Source of the DNA: Dictyophora rubrovolvata
Lineage: Eukaryota > Basidiomycota > Agaricomycetes > Phallales > Phallaceae
NCBI GenBank assembly: GCA_029959195.1
Contig: CP114120.1
Span: 2,723,501 to 2,787,500 of the forward strand
Length of the DNA stretch: 64,000 bases
Direction of reading: 5' to 3'
This document shows, piece after piece, positions 36,734-50,564 of the stretch. The stretch's first letter is position 1; each line of letters starts with the position of its first letter. Under the pieces are notes generated by a model. It was not told where the DNA came from. It did no database searches and worked only from the letters and a program-made list of their open reading frames with translations. The translations under genes were made by a program, and so were the position numbers.

Positions 36734-38068
36734 ATGGTCTCAATCTTGGTCATTCTCCACATCGTCCTATATCTCGCCTTTTCGACGGCAAAACCAACGC
36801 TATCGGACATTCTCAAGAATTACGCAGATGCATACGCTTTCGAATCATCTAACTGGATCATGAATGTCTCTATGGATCCGTTCTATCGGACCCCTCGAGA
36901 CATGGAGCTATCTTTTGTCCCAGGAGATTATATTAGATTCGAAGAAACCATTGTCTCAAGAACGAGTTATCATTCAATCCCGGAGGGGCTGTCTCTCTAT
37001 CGACTGCTTTATGTTTCCCAGGATATTAACAATAAATCCGTCCCAGCCTCTGCCTATGTCTTGGTCCCCTATATCTCATCGAGCACTCCGTTACGAGTTA
37101 TAGCCTGGGCACATGGAACATCCGGGATACAAAGACAATGCGCTCCAAGTAATCAATTTGACCTATACTACTCTTTCGAAGCACCATTCGCAATGGCCCT
37201 CCAAGGCTACCTCGTCATTGCTCCAGACTACGCCGGTCAAGGGTCCGATACCCCCTTCAACTACATGGCCTCATCATCTCATGCAGTCGATATATCTCAC
37301 GCAATTAGTGCATTGCGTAAATACCTTCGCTATCAATTCATGACATACGAATGGCTCGCCGTCGGTCACAGTGAGGGTGGTTCTGCGGTCTGGGCTTTGA
37401 ACGAGCGAGAAGTTCATCAACCGACAGGAGGATTTTTAGGATCGGTAGCAATTGCACCCGCCCTTCAGTCTCTGGCGCTTGAACGCTACAAACTAGAGAA
37501 TCACCTACCTTTTGAGCTCGCCTACCCTTCTTATAAACTCAGCGCGATGGCACAGCTCTATCCTTCCATCAATACCTCAGTCTTCTATACCGAATTGGGT
37601 CTCAAACTTCGCGATTTGGCTGAAACATCATGTGCAATCACCGCATTCGCTATATTCCGCGACTTGTCCTTCACAGATGTTTTCCGTGACAATTCTTGGC
37701 TCAACACGAGCTGGGCATTGGATTGGGAGAAATCCACGTCCATAACTGGAGAACACGTGCTCGCTCAACCCATGCTTCTTATACAAGGTTTAGATGACAT
37801 CGCAATACATCCCATCTTAGAAACAGTCTTTGCGGATCACTGCAAGTATCATCCAGATTCAACGGTTCATCTCACTCGTTATCCTGCAACGGGGCATGAC
37901 GGTGTAGCATTCGTTTCTCAACCGGAGATGTTTGATTGGATATCCGGTCGATTTGAGAATGTACGTGTTTTGCGAACGTGTAGTCATAGGACAATTGAAT
38001 TGTCGCGCGGCCCTTTTATTACGAACACTTTATCTTTTCATGTGCAAGATATGCCTCTATCTAAATAA
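36734..38068 (+). CDS. Secretory lipase (LIP family, alpha/beta hydrolase), single exon
   Basis: Uninterrupted 444-codon frame. The ATG at 36734 starts a signal peptide (MVSILVILHIVLYLAFSTA). The body shows VPASAYVLVPYISSSTPLRV, AWAHGTSGIQRQCAPSNQ (oxyanion region, typical of the secretory lipase family), GYLVIAPDYAGQGS, the nucleophile elbow AVGHSEGGSAVW (GxSxG), GSVAIAPALQS, QPMLLIQGLDDIAI (acid) and ATGHDGVAF (catalytic His). All three triad positions are therefore present. It probably cleaves extracellular triglycerides or other esters. The C-terminus ends QDMPLSK. The lack of introns stands out in this intron-dense window. Confidence 0.9.
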   Translation: MVSILVILHIVLYLAFSTAKPTLSDILKNYADAYAFESSNWIMNVSMDPFYRTPRDMELSFVPGDYIRFEETIVSRTSYHSIPEGLSLYRLLYVSQDINNKSVPASAYVLVPYISSSTPLRVIAWAHGTSGIQRQCAPSNQFDLYYSFEAPFAMALQGYLVIAPDYAGQGSDTPFNYMASSSHAVDISHAISALRKYLRYQFMTYEWLAVGHSEGGSAVWALNEREVHQPTGGFLGSVAIAPALQSLALERYKLENHLPFELAYPSYKLSAMAQLYPSINTSVFYTELGLKLRDLAETSCAITAFAIFRDLSFTDVFRDNSWLNTSWALDWEKSTSITGEHVLAQPMLLIQGLDDIAIHPILETVFADHCKYHPDSTVHLTRYPATGHDGVAFVSQPEMFDWISGRFENVRVLRTCSHRTIELSRGPFITNTLSFHVQDMPLSK

Positions 38069-38188
38069 TCTCATGTATATATATATATAGGTTTGATTTG
38101 TTGGTAATGGTGTCTTTTTCTTTCATATGAAATCTGGTCTGAAAAAGCTTGATAGTATAAAGCATCGGCCTTAGCAAAGAGCCTAATT

Positions 38189-40201
<2,013 letters not shown>

Positions 40202-40754
40202 TACTACAGGAGAGTGATTTGCGCAGTCAGCAAAGGGCACTGGCGTCTAATTTAGACTGAGCTTAGAGTGTTGGTGCTCGGCGAATTCAGTGTTTACGCC
40301 ATGCGTCCATCTAATCATGATTGACGTGGAAGAATCCCGCTTTATGACGCCTTACTTTACAAGTGGAATGCCTTTAATTTATCATACGCATTTTCAAAAT
40401 AGTAATATGATGATTCATTCTATAACTTATAACTTTACGCCTTAGAAATACAAACTAGCAGCAACTACAAAGTAAAAACTTAAGCAAGGCATAAGATAAG
40501 CTAGAACGGAAACCCGCTTACTGCCCCTCTTGATCTTGATTTGTACCTCTTTCATCTTTTTGAATAATTCGATATCACCAATTACTCGTGCAGTATCCCG
40601 AACTTTGCGACATGTCACGGACGATTGTCTCCTCTGCTACATCCGTCAAAGCCGTAGTTTTGCTCAAAAGGCTATAATAAATAATAATTCTACCATGATT
40701 CAAGATAAACCAGTGAAAACGCCCACCATCCCTTTGGTCCATTCATAAACCACC
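40202..40754. other. Intergenic, no gene seen
   Basis: Upstream of ATE1 and downstream of the SKI2 relic. AT-rich, with no supported feature. Confidence 0.5.
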
Positions 40755-41300
40755 TCAACCAATCCGAGCATCAAGATCCTCTCCGACATTATTTCTCAAT
40801 TGAACAGTGTCGATCCGCTGAACTATTTTCATTATAACTTCTTGGGCTTGTACTTTCGGTGGAATGACAGACTCCACATCTGTCGTTTCTTGAAATACGA
40901 AACAAGAAAGAAGAACGACCACTTCTGGTTCATATGCAGCCAGCGTATTCTCAAGGATAAATTCCGTCAAGACTAGTCATGTGCAGAACTGATCTATACA
41001 TGCGTTGTTGATTCAGATTAGAGGAATATCGCACAATATAACGCACCTCACAAGCCACTCGTCCTTTCAACAGAACGGTAGAATTATCGTCAATACTCCT
41101 CGTTGCTAGTAGTCAGGAAGCAATTTCTAGATTGTGATCCGAAATCGCAAATCTCAATATTGCGATATTCGTCCGCAATATTTTCTCCCCGTGTAAAATT
41201 TGATACTATCCGTAAGGTTAGTGTAGGCACACACTTTCACATCACAAAGCTCTACTTACATCCTCATTGAAATTCGGACATGTCGGGCATGCCATGGTGG
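40755..41300 (-). pseudogene. Degenerate C-terminal fragment of a Ski2-type RNA helicase (DSHCT domain)
   Basis: The minus strand keeps recognisable pieces of the C-terminus of the Ski2 exosome-cofactor helicase. In order they are CPTCPNFNED, ISDHNLEIAS, an in-frame TGA, SIDDNSTVLLKGRVACE, then TEFILENTLAAYEPEVVVLL and SCFVFQETTDVESVIPPKV to a stop at 40755. The segment linking ...RVACE to the next exon (INSADEL in relatives) is missing, and phases do not match across the gap. The DEAD-box helicase core (about 1000 residues) is absent. This is a 5'-deleted, frameshifted relic. A functional SKI2 should exist elsewhere in the genome. Confidence 0.8.
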
Positions 41301-43034
41301 GGAGTCCGCTCGCAAGGGCGTCATGTTTTTTTATTCTGGACGGGGTTTTGTGACTGATTTTACATGGGCCCGATCTCTTTTTGGGACCCGTAACTAGCGT
41401 TTCATCTGAGATGTTGGAGAAGACTCCGGAAGAAGGTAACTTCTCTGAAGGGAAAAAAGGACATCAGTACTGGACATTCAAATGGATGTTTAACGAACAT
41501 CTAAAGGTAGTAGATCATCAATTTCGTTCAATGTTTGGGGAATAGCATGTGACTTATAGGCGGTTGAAGGGGGGTGGAAGGGGTGTGACACCTGGAAGGT
41601 TGCAAGTTAGCGTGCTCGCCCCTTTCTGAAGACGCATTTATACCTCGATATCGGCAACATTCGCTCTCTTCACCAGGCAAATTCAATCCGCGCGAGGAGC
41701 CAGGAGGCACACTCAAGAGTTGTGCATCTGGTTGAGTGCGATTGTGCCTAACTGCGCCATCTACTTTTACGAGATCTTCGAATCCGCCAGGCAAGAAGGG
41801 TTAATTACCCGTTTTACCGCGTACAAACGTTCGTGCGGGAGCTGAAGGACGGCCAAGGGATGTCGAGGTTATGCTAGACGTTGGTGCAGAGTTAATGACC
41901 TATTGGACGGATTATTGTCCGGAAGAAATAGATACAAAAAATCTTCCACTTCGACATATCCTTCTACCCTTCCATCTAACCCAATTCGAACAAGCTCTAG
42001 TTTGGTAGGCGAGGAAGCGGGGGCAAGTGGTAGCAAAGGGGTATTAAAAGCTTGCTTTCCTACTGACTGTCATGAGGATAACCAGGCAAAATAGATATAT
42101 CTTAGTTCACAGCTTACATTTGATAAGTGTCTAGCCAATGCGCAGGAATCTCATCTGACGGCGTTAAAAACTCCTCTTGAAGTCTTTTGTGTATTTTGTC
42201 TTTAGTGGGTAACTCCAGAAGCCATTGAGACTAGAATATAGCTGGCATTTTTTTCAGAAGAAGGATGAGCCTTTGTAGATTAAGATCGTCATCTTCAAGG
42301 TGAACTTCGGAGCCCATTGAGACGGCGGTCACGAAGGACGTATTAGCTAAGCTGGAAAGAACTCGGGGTTTACGTCAGTTCCGTGGGCGCTCCGAAGCCT
42401 TTCCTTGTAGTTTTTTTTTTTTGAAAACAAAACTGCTACTTCTGCCGCATTTTACTCCAAAGCTGCGACGATTTTTCTGGCAGAGTTGCATTATAACTCG
42501 AGATGACCGATAATTTTTAATTTTTTGTCTTGTTGATCGTCACATAGATTGTGAGAAAAGGCGTCCCGGGAAGCCAGAGGTTATGGAGCAAAATCAACCG
42601 ACTTGCCATTTGAATACTAATTAGGAGTGTAATCATCCACCTAACACATCATACGAAGAAGTCTAGAAATATCCACACGTATTCCGAATTTCACCCTCTC
42701 TTTGTATCGTCACGGGTGGCCTCTACAAGAATGCACTCAGGGTTTTGGGTGACTCGACCCGCGCCGGTTGTTCCAGTAATAACTTACTAATGTTTTCTAA
42801 TTTTTGTAGTGTTCGGTATTTTGTTCTCAAACTGTGATACCAACATATTTCTTCATCGTCGACATGTACTAATCTCGTTGATTCCGAAGAATTATCTCCG
42901 GTTATTGCGGGAATCAACATCACAACTGAAAGAACAGTCTAAATTTTGTCCGACGGAATCCGAAATTTCAGTTCTGTGACGCTTCCACAGACAAATTTCC
43001 GAAATTATCCAACTCTGTTCCCGGAATTGTATCG
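41301..43034. other. Intergenic with weak minus-strand coding-like remains
   Basis: On the minus strand around 42350-42110 two short stretches read LQRLILLLKKMP and WLLELPTKDKIHKRLQEEF followed by LTPSDEIPAHWLDTYQ. They look protein-like but join no start or family known to me. Oligo-T at 42412-42422. Otherwise nothing is supported. Confidence 0.35.
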
Positions 43035-43041
43035 TATAAAA
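43035..43041 (+). promoter_or_regulatory. TATA box of GH131 gene
   Basis: TATAAAA, 40 bp upstream of the ATG at 43081. The position implies a very short leader. Confidence 0.55.
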
Positions 43042-43080
43042 CGTGTCGAACTATACATCCTAGGATCTCGCATATCGACG

Positions 43081-44536
43081 ATGAAACTCTCTACCTCTTT
43101 TTTTGCTCTTTTTGCTTCAATATCATCCGCCAAAGCTGGGACAATACTGTGGAGCGGTTTTTTTAACGCATCCGCTACCGTTGCAGATTTTGATGATTGT
43201 ACGTCCTCAGCTTACTGTCATTATACAATCATTAATACATATTTCTCGAAAGGGTCATGGTCTAATGAAATCGGCGACTGGCAATGGTACATCCATGGCT
43301 CGGAGCCTACAGCAGATTATCTTGCCCTGTCTCCGAGCTATAAAAATCCCGCTGACACCACTGATTCCCAGGGTATAAAAATCACTATCGTAAGTTCACT
43401 AATTGAAACTTGTTGATGAATTGTTTTATCAATGTTCGTGCGCTAGGATGGAACATCGTTCTGGAATGGTCAAACAATGGAACGTAGTGAAATCATCCCA
43501 CAAACGTCTAACAACTTAGGGCAAGGCCACTTGTACTATCACTTCTCACTTATGACAAGTGCTACGAATGCCCCCAATCCAGGATTTGAACATCAGATTG
43601 CTTTGTGCGTTCCATTTCAAACTTAAAGCGGTTTCTTCGCTGCTAAGTCTCCTCTCATGCGTAATTTCACTGTAGCTTCGAATCACACTTCACTGAAATC
43701 AAATTCGGTCTGATTGACGGTGAAGCTGGCACGACTGATACGCACCTCAGATGGGATATTAACAGTCAAAGTCAATGGGAAACGACTCTACAAGCAGGAA
43801 ACTGGTACAACTTGTAAGAATAAAGCACATCAATTTCCATACTTTCCACTCTCGAGAATAACTTGCGCTCTACACAGCGCCTACGACATAGATTTCAGCG
43901 GCGGCACCTGCGGTCTTTGGGCCTCAAACGGATCAAGTCCTCTTACTCAAATAATGGAGTCTATTTCATGCAGTCCATCGACTAACTCTGAAGATTGGTA
44001 TGTAATCAATTATAATATATGTTTTCGAGGTGATTATACATATAACTGAAGGCACATTGGCGTCCTTCGTCTTCCTAATGGGGGGACAGATTCTGCACCA
44101 GAAGATTGGTACTGGTCAGGCATTTTCGTTGAAGAGGCGCCGATCACAACATCTATCGCTGGTCCCAACCCGGGAGCCGGTGGAACTGCTCCCTCCTCTG
44201 CTCCCTCTTCCCCTCCAGCCTCACAGCCTCCGTCGTCTCCCACTCCGGCACCCTCATCCGTCCCACACACCACGACAGTTCCGACAACGACTGCGCCTGC
44301 TGGTCCAGTCCAATCCCAATGGGGACAATGTGGTGGAAATGGATGGACGTAAGTAAAGACCTATTCTTTGAATTTTATTCCCCAACGAAATGAGCGATTA
44401 ATGATTGTAGCGGCCCGACCACTTGTGCAAGCCCCTTTAACTGTGTTGCTGTTTCACCTCCGTATTACTCCCAAGTACGGTCTGAAGTTTCTTGAGACGA
44501 AATAATCCTAATTTTCATTTTGTGCAGTGCCAATAA
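43081..44536 (+). CDS. GH131 beta-glucanase with C-terminal CBM1
   Basis: Secreted plant-cell-wall enzyme. The ATG at 43081 opens the signal peptide MKLSTSFFALFASISSAKAG. The catalytic domain begins TILWSGFFNASATVADFDDC and continues with DWQWYIHGSEPTADYLALSP, SYKNPADTTDSQGIKITI, DGTSFWNGQTMERSEIIPQ, LYYHFSLMTSATNAPNPGFE, HFTEIKFGLIDGEAGTTDTH, RWDINSQSQWETTLQAGNWY and NFAYDIDFSGGTCGLWASNG. This is the GH131 family, active on beta-1,3/1,4-glucans. A Pro/Ser/Thr linker (about 44190-44300) leads to a CBM1: QSQWGQCGGNGWTGPTTCAS followed by PFNCVAVSPPYYSQCQ, with all four cysteines. The last exon encodes only CQ (44528-44536). About seven exons. It is typical of wood or litter decayers. Confidence 0.92.
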
Positions 44537-44998
44537 ACGCCACTTGAGGTCACGGAACGCAAAAGATAGATTGGGTTGCCCCTCGCTTGTGTTTAAATTC
44601 TAGTATTAGGCAATCGAGGAGATAGTTCTCACAAGACCTTACATGTCAAATTTTTTCAGGCTATGAAGATAGTGGACGGAGACATCTCACTAATTAAATT
44701 GTCCGAGACAAGATATGTTCGACCTTTGGGAGTGACAATTCCACAATTTGAGCCGGCTGCTGGCGTGCTCCGCAGTCAACACTCCTCCGAGCCGTCCAGT
44801 TAGCATTAAGTAAAAAGTGACCACACGAGTGGAGTAAGCCCTCATGTTCTCTCGGTTGCCTCCGAGGATACCCATCTCCGCGGGTTTAGACCGACACACT
44901 CTCACGCGTTTTTTCGGCTGTGAACCACTGTCACTCATGAAATCTTTAGACTTTGAACCTTCCAATCATACCCGCATCATAACACCGAACACTCAGCG
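44537..44998. other. Intergenic, no gene seen
   Basis: Between two plus-strand genes. It holds the 3' flank of the GH131 gene and the promoter of the dehydrogenase gene. Confidence 0.5.
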
Positions 44999-46493
44999 AT
45001 GAAGTTTGATTCATCCTGCACAGCAGAAAGTGTGGCAAAAGCCCTATCAGACGAGATTAAAGACAAGACAGGTAATCGGGTACCAAGCTTCCTTCGTAAT
45101 TCAACTTGAATTCTTCATCGATAGTAATTGTAACCGGTGTAACGAAGAATGGGTATGGTGCTGAGATCGCGCGCGTGCTGGCTCTTGTTGGAGCCAAAGT
45201 TATTTTAGCAGGCCGTGAATTAAACAAGTTTGCGGAGTCGATGCCTTTGAAAAATATTACAAGTTTTGACATCTTGATTCACAGAATAGAAGAAACGGCG
45301 GAGATTATCAAAAATAAAACTCCCAATGCAAATTTGCGTAAACTGGTGTTTGATCTTGGCTCTCAGCAAGCTGTCCGAAATGCAGCCGCGGAAGTGCTCA
45401 GATACCCGGAACCCATTGACGTTCTTATTTTGAATGCTGCAATTGTTAGTGCACCTATTTTATTTTTTTTGCACGCATGATCATGATACTGACTTTTATA
45501 TACAAGATGGCCCCGCCTTTTCAGAAAACACCGGAGAGAATTGAGTCTCAGTTCGCCATCAATCACATTTCAAGCTTTTTGTTTACGAATTTGATCATGC
45601 CTAAACTTCTTAAATCACCAAACCCTCGCGTTATTGTCATTTCCTCGCTTGGGCATACATGGGGGAAAGTTCGCTTTGATGTCGGTTCTCTTCACTATAG
45701 AATCATCGCAATCGACTCATCTTAATTAGGACTACAACTTTCAAGATGGAAAGGTTTATGATAGCTGGTCTGCGTAGTAAGTTCTCTAAATCGACAATCT
45801 TATACATACAAAGCCATACTCAATTCACCAGCGGACAAAGTAAAACGGTAATACGACGCTATTTGCAATTTGAATGACATTCCATTTAACGTCTCATTTA
45901 CCTAAATAAGGCCAATATGCTTTTTGCTGTGGAACTCGCTCAAAGATACAGAAACAAGAAGCTTCTCGCTTTTAGTGTGCAGGTAAGCATCGCGAACACT
46001 TTATTATAATAAACATTATATTCCTGATGAATTTTTCAGCCAAGTGGCGCTATAACTGGCCTACAAAAGCACATGACACGTAGAGACTATATTAAATTCT
46101 CGGAAGGGTTTCATCCGGACGGAAGACCTAAGGGTGACTGGACGCGCAGCGTTGGAGAAGGTTCAGCAAGTCACATTGTTGCTGCATTCGACCCATCTAT
46201 AGCAGGTATGCTAGCAACTCGTTCTTGAATTGATGGGAGCTTCCAATTTCATTATTTTCGGTTGCAGACAAGAGTGGGTCGTGTCTCATCGACTGTCAAG
46301 TCGTTACGGATCCAAACCGAGTTCAATTACATGCCATTGATAGAGTAATTGTCTCGTTTTCGAAATTTACATATCTAACACGGATACCTTTATACAGGAA
46401 TCTGCCAAAAAGCTTTGGGAGTTAAGCGAAAAGCTTGTTGGACAAACGTTTGATGCGCAACCATATATAAGCAATGAAAATATAATCGAATAA
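44999..46493 (+). CDS. Short-chain dehydrogenase/reductase (WWOX/retinol-dehydrogenase-like)
   Basis: NAD(P)-dependent oxidoreductase. The ATG at 44999 (MKFDSSCTAESVAKALSDEI) leads to the cofactor loop VIVTGVTKNGYGAEIARVLA with GAKVILAGREL, then DLGSQQAVRNAAAEVLR, VLILNAAI (NAG-type), QFAINHISSFLFTNLIMPKL and RVIVISSLGHTWG (catalytic Ser). An exon junction rebuilds the active-site YGQSKT (YxxxK; TA|C across the intron near 45780-45833). Then come ANMLFAVELAQRYRNKKLLA, FSVQPSGAITGLQKHM and a C-terminal segment ending SNENIIE. The catalytic triad is complete. The glycine loop has one extra residue (TGxxxxGxG), a variant I associate with fungal SDRs of this group. The substrate is unknown. Confidence 0.86.
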
Positions 46494-47045
46494 ACGTGAG
46501 CTTGTTGCTCGTACACAATCCAGTTAGAGAGTGCTGCATTGCTCTTTTGAATAGCCAACTGTCCGGAGGCGTAAGGCCTCTTCACTGACTCAAGTCTACA
46601 GAAAAATGATCTACAGAAAAAATTACAAATCAACAAGGAAATAAAAATTTTGCCCTCTATGATTCCTAGTAAGAACCCTGATCAGTATGAGTGCAATGCG
46701 GGTGGATTACATATCACTAATAGAGATCAGGCGGCGGGCCTCTTGCTCCAATACTATGAAGCAAAAGTCATACTTCCTGACGCACCAACCTGCCACGCCA
46801 TGTGTATGCATTGAATGGTAAGCTTCAAAGCCAATTCTGAGGACAACGGCGTATTGGTCCCGGTGGACCAAATTCCCAACGGCCTGCCGTAATATATAGA
46901 TCCGAAGGGAAAAAATACATTAAGATTAAGACCCATGAGCCCTATTATTTAAGTAATCTCGAGGTCCACGATCCAGACTGTCCTTGAAACTGTCCTCGTT
47001 ATCATACTGTATCTTTTTCTTAAAATACAATGCATAAATATAATG
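46494..47045. other. Convergent intergenic region with a doubtful 60-codon frame
   Basis: The minus strand 46936-46754 holds an ATG-started 60-residue frame (MGLNLNVFFPFGSIYYGRPL...) with no known relatives that I can recognise. It may be chance. Nothing else is seen. Confidence 0.35.
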
Positions 47046-47798
47046 TCAACTGTTGGCCCTAAATTTGACCTTCCGTTTGATTCGGCTGACATGCAACAAC
47101 CACTGATGCTCATGTAATGTCTCAGACATGCATGTCAAACCCATAAACCCAATATTTCCGCACAAGAAATCGACACGTCTCAGTCCTTGACTCTCTTCGT
47201 AGTTCCTTTGTCGAAGAGACTGTTGACGCATACATCGAGCGACCCAAGCATCCCGCACACGACGTTTGGTATCCGAAGAAAGACGTTCCCAATCGGTTTT
47301 ATTCGCCTTTGAGCGTAACCCGCGATAGAGACTCCAGAGCACATCACCCACTGTTAAATTGCGTGCGTTTGAACTGGAAACCTGGATGGTCCATGGAAGA
47401 GCGTCGCAAGCGATGGACATGAAACGAACGGGTGGGCTCGTGGCTGGTGCGTCAAGTTGTTCCACGGAGAGCTCTGAATATCCTTGACGGTGAACGACAA
47501 GAATATGGGACGTATTGAGGGAAAGGTCATATTCTAGGGGAGTGACGCGACAATGTTCCAGCAATGAATTCACCGCGGGTTGTGGCGAACGGTGCTGAGA
47601 TCGGGGCGTCAAAGCAACACGGCGATCATGACGGTCCCGTGGATTGATAAACGCAAGAAAACTTGACTTTGTTCTTTTACTTGGTGGTCTTTTATTATTA
47701 GGGTTTGTAGAACGGGTGTAAGAAGTGTGAGATGCGGGAGAATGTAGAATGCTGGTAGCGGTCGAGTTGGACATCAAAGATTTGCGTCCGCAGTTCAT
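47046..47798 (-). CDS. DUF6699-domain protein
   Basis: Single-exon 250-residue protein from the ATG at 47798. A low-complexity Ser/Thr/Asn/Arg-rich N-terminal third precedes VTPLEYDLSLNTSHILVVHR. The conserved core follows: FMSIACDALPWTIQVSS, NLTVGDVLWSLYRGLRSKA and RRVRDAWVARCMRQQ. It ends RVDFLCGNIGFMGLTCMSET with a basic tail. PW.I.V followed by LTVGDVL..LY..LR is the signature of DUF6699, a domain expanded in Agaricomycetes and without known biochemical function. It is convergent with the upstream SDR gene. Confidence 0.82.
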   Translation of the reverse strand: MNCGRKSLMSNSTATSILHSPASHTSYTRSTNPNNKRPPSKRTKSSFLAFINPRDRHDRRVALTPRSQHRSPQPAVNSLLEHCRVTPLEYDLSLNTSHILVVHRQGYSELSVEQLDAPATSPPVRFMSIACDALPWTIQVSSSNARNLTVGDVLWSLYRGLRSKANKTDWERLSSDTKRRVRDAWVARCMRQQSLRQRNYEESQGLRRVDFLCGNIGFMGLTCMSETLHEHQWLLHVSRIKRKVKFRANS

Positions 47799-48970
47799 GT
47801 CGGCTCTTTTAAACTGTGCGTCTTAGTTCAACGTCATTCAAATTGTCTTCCCTTTAATGGAAGGATAAACAGTGTTGAGCGCCCTGTAGTGGAGTGGAGC
47901 ATCGGGGAAAGTTAAGAGTGAATCAGGGCATATTACTTAGCTTGTGAATCGGCTTCAATGACGTACATGTATAACTGTAGCGAAAGGGCCGATGCCAACT
48001 TTATAAGCCATGGCTGCAAAAAAAAGTCATGTGAGAATTGACTCGGGACGAAATCGTCATCGCTTTTATTTCTATGCACGTAGTGTATAACATTCACACG
48101 ACGCTAACCAAACAAATAAAAACAAAACATACGTTTTATTTCTATTTTTTCTCCAAAGAAATTGAATGAACCATAATTTAGTACCGTCAGTCGAGCAGTG
48201 TCGATATCGATCAAAAATTGATGGTGCGATGATGCTTCACTTGATGAGCTAGCGACAATTCTGCAATTTGACGACTTAACATAATGGCAAAGGCGCTTGT
48301 AGGGGAGCTCTTTGTCGTGGAGGTTTTGAGAAAAGGAATTCGAACAGACGGATAGCACGAGGTCCGAGACGAGCGCTGCGATGGCAATCAAAAAGTATAC
48401 ATGGCTAGAATCCTTTTAGTGCGTTTAGGGTGAAGGAACCCAGCCTAAGGCGATTTGAATCTGCAGATCCAAGCATCTTTGGTAGAAGGGTATCCAGACA
48501 AACAATAGTTACAATACTAAGCTGATGATAGATGATGTAGAAATCCTAGTGGTCGATAATGATGATGGAACAGCCGTTGGTGACCCAAGAACAGTATACA
48601 TATGTTGAAAGTTCTTAGACTCAAAAAACAATAAAGATGTCGGCACATAGGAATTTGCACCGCAAAACAACCAACAATTGATTGAATGAGCGACACGTGA
48701 CGCGTGACGTAATTGCAAATTTCGGTAATGTTTAGCGTAATCATATTCAGACCCGAATAGCATACCATAGGGACTTCTGGTTTTGCAAAGTGAAGGCCGC
48801 TGCGGTTGCATGTCAATGTTTATTTCATGCAGGTCAAAACAAGCATGAGGAGCCTGGAGGTGACTGGTTTCCTACTGTGGCGAGATTGAGACATGATGCC
48901 GCTGTTTATCTTTAGTCTAAACTGAAAACGTCAGGGGTCCCTTGATTGAATTGAACCAAGGTGCCTAGCC
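47799..48970. other. 1.2-kb divergent intergenic region, no gene supported
   Basis: Several minus-strand frames (48104-48391, 48509-48816) are open but mostly lack an ATG, show no family motif, and are not joined by convincing splice sites. It holds the promoters of the DUF6699 and GPCR genes. Confidence 0.45.
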
Positions 48971-48978
48971 TATAAAAG
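48971..48978 (+). promoter_or_regulatory. TATA box of GPCR gene
   Basis: TATAAAAG, 72 bp upstream of the ATG at 49043. Confidence 0.5.
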
Positions 48979-49042
48979 CCTTTAAAAACCGCATCTCAAC
49001 TAAAGGCGGCGCTCAACTTTATGCCCCTTTTTTAATTCTCCC

Positions 49043-50564
49043 ATGAGTGCGACTTGTGAGGCCTCCGTTTGTCGAACATGTCTCTCGCGAAAGGACATCG
49101 TTGGATTGGCAGTGAGTATGCAAAATCTTCAATTCAAGAAAAAACTGATCATAATTAGATAGCAACGGTTCCTGGGTTCGTTTCAAGTTTAGCAGTTTTA
49201 ATTTTATTATCTATCATCGTCGTGAGTATTTCGTGCAGCTTTCATTTGGGCAAACAGAGGCAAGTTCAATATTCAGCGTAATTTCATTCGATTTTATATG
49301 TATATACCTCGACGAGAATGGCGGTTGTTCAAGTCACCACTGGACGTGTACATGGTGAGTTGGATCCCTAATTTGCGATTTTCCGAAGAGGAAACGTCTC
49401 ATGCTACTGTCACATAGCTGTCACTGCTAGTGTCGGACTTCTTGCAAGGATTTGGGAAAGTGCTAAATTTACGGTGGTTACATCTTCGGGTTGTATTTTG
49501 TGGTCACTATTGCACGACGCAGGGAGCTATTCAGCAGATCGGAGAGGCCGGTGTTGCGCAAGCAACTTTGGTATGTCGCATCGCGCTTTTCAAGTCAATG
49601 TACCCTACTTCAATTTGTGTGCTTTAGGCTATTGCTGTTCATACATTCATTATAATATTCTTCCGTACTGGAGCACAAGCATTACGCATATCTATTTTTG
49701 TGGTAATGGCTATTTGGTTCTACGTCCTTCTATTCCCCATATTAGGTGCGACTCTCGTCAATCAATACATCACACCTACACCGTAAGCGTCCTGTTTCAG
49801 CCGAGAGCAATACTTCAAGCTAACATCTCTTCAGTTTCTGTAAGAAAATTAATATCGATGTTAGCTGATTGATTATTTTTGCTCACGATTTTCAAAAATA
49901 GGGTGTTGGATCAGCGAGAAAGAGGACGGGGCCCGGTTGGCAGGAGAATACCTTTGGTTATGGATTGCCGCCATCACCTCTTTCGCACTATACTTGCCTT
50001 TATACTTGCAATTAAGAGGTTACATCTATACTTCTCCGCTAGGCGATAAATGGTATCAAATTCGAATCAAGACAAACTTCTTCAAAAACCGCACGCAGAA
50101 ATTACCCGAGTCCATTTCTGCTCTTCCTTCGAGAGACGCGTATGTTATGCTCCTGTAAGTTATTCTATAAACCTCAAGCTCGATTCTTAACATAACATTT
50201 ATCTAAGATACCCCGCTACATATTTCTTTCTCGTCTTACCTGATTCTATCATCCGTTGGATGACCTTCAACCATATTGATGTTCCAGCTGGCGCAACCTT
50301 TTTTGCTACTTGTGTTTTTGGGCTTAGCGGTGTGGCTAATGTGTGTCTGTTATGGTACACACGACCGGGTAAGCAATATTCCTCTTTTATCTTATCTTCA
50401 CGCAACCAACGACCTCCGTGCCAGGCTTGTTACTTCTGGATGGCATGCGATCATACCGATCCAAACTCGGTCCCAACACATCACAGGCTCCTATCGTGAC
50501 AACGCAGGTTCAGACTATGGGAAGTCGCATCAATGGTGCCACAAGCCCTATCACAGCTGTATAA
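49043..50564 (+). CDS. cAMP-receptor/Git3-like seven-TM G-protein-coupled receptor
   Basis: Plasma-membrane receptor of the fungal Git3/Dictyostelium cAR-like class, widespread in agarics and thought to sense nutrients or other small ligands. The ATG at 49043 gives MSATCEASVCRTCLSRKDIV. Helices follow in order: ATVPGFVSSLAVLILLSIIV; SDFLQGFGKVLNLRW after the first intracellular loop; CTTQGAIQQIGEAGVAQATL (the conserved CTxQGAIxQ.GE.GVA motif with the extracellular Cys); IAVHTFIIIFFRTG; SIFVVMAIWFYVLLFPILGA; CWISEKEDGARLAGEYLWLW; FALYLPLYLQLRGYIY; YPATYFFLVLPDSIIRWMTF; and GATFFATCVFGLSGVANVCL. The tail is SYRSKLGPN...TSPITAV, with the stop at 50562-50564. It has seven or more exons. The ligand and partner G protein are not deducible. 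Confidence 0.86.

Noticed and set aside
41528-41794. 88-codon minus-strand frame beside the SKI2 relic
   Set aside because: No similarity to SKI2 or to any other family I can recognise. Probably chance.
48104-48816. Open minus-strand frames upstream of the GPCR
   Set aside because: No conserved motif, poor starts, and no convincing splice junctions between them.
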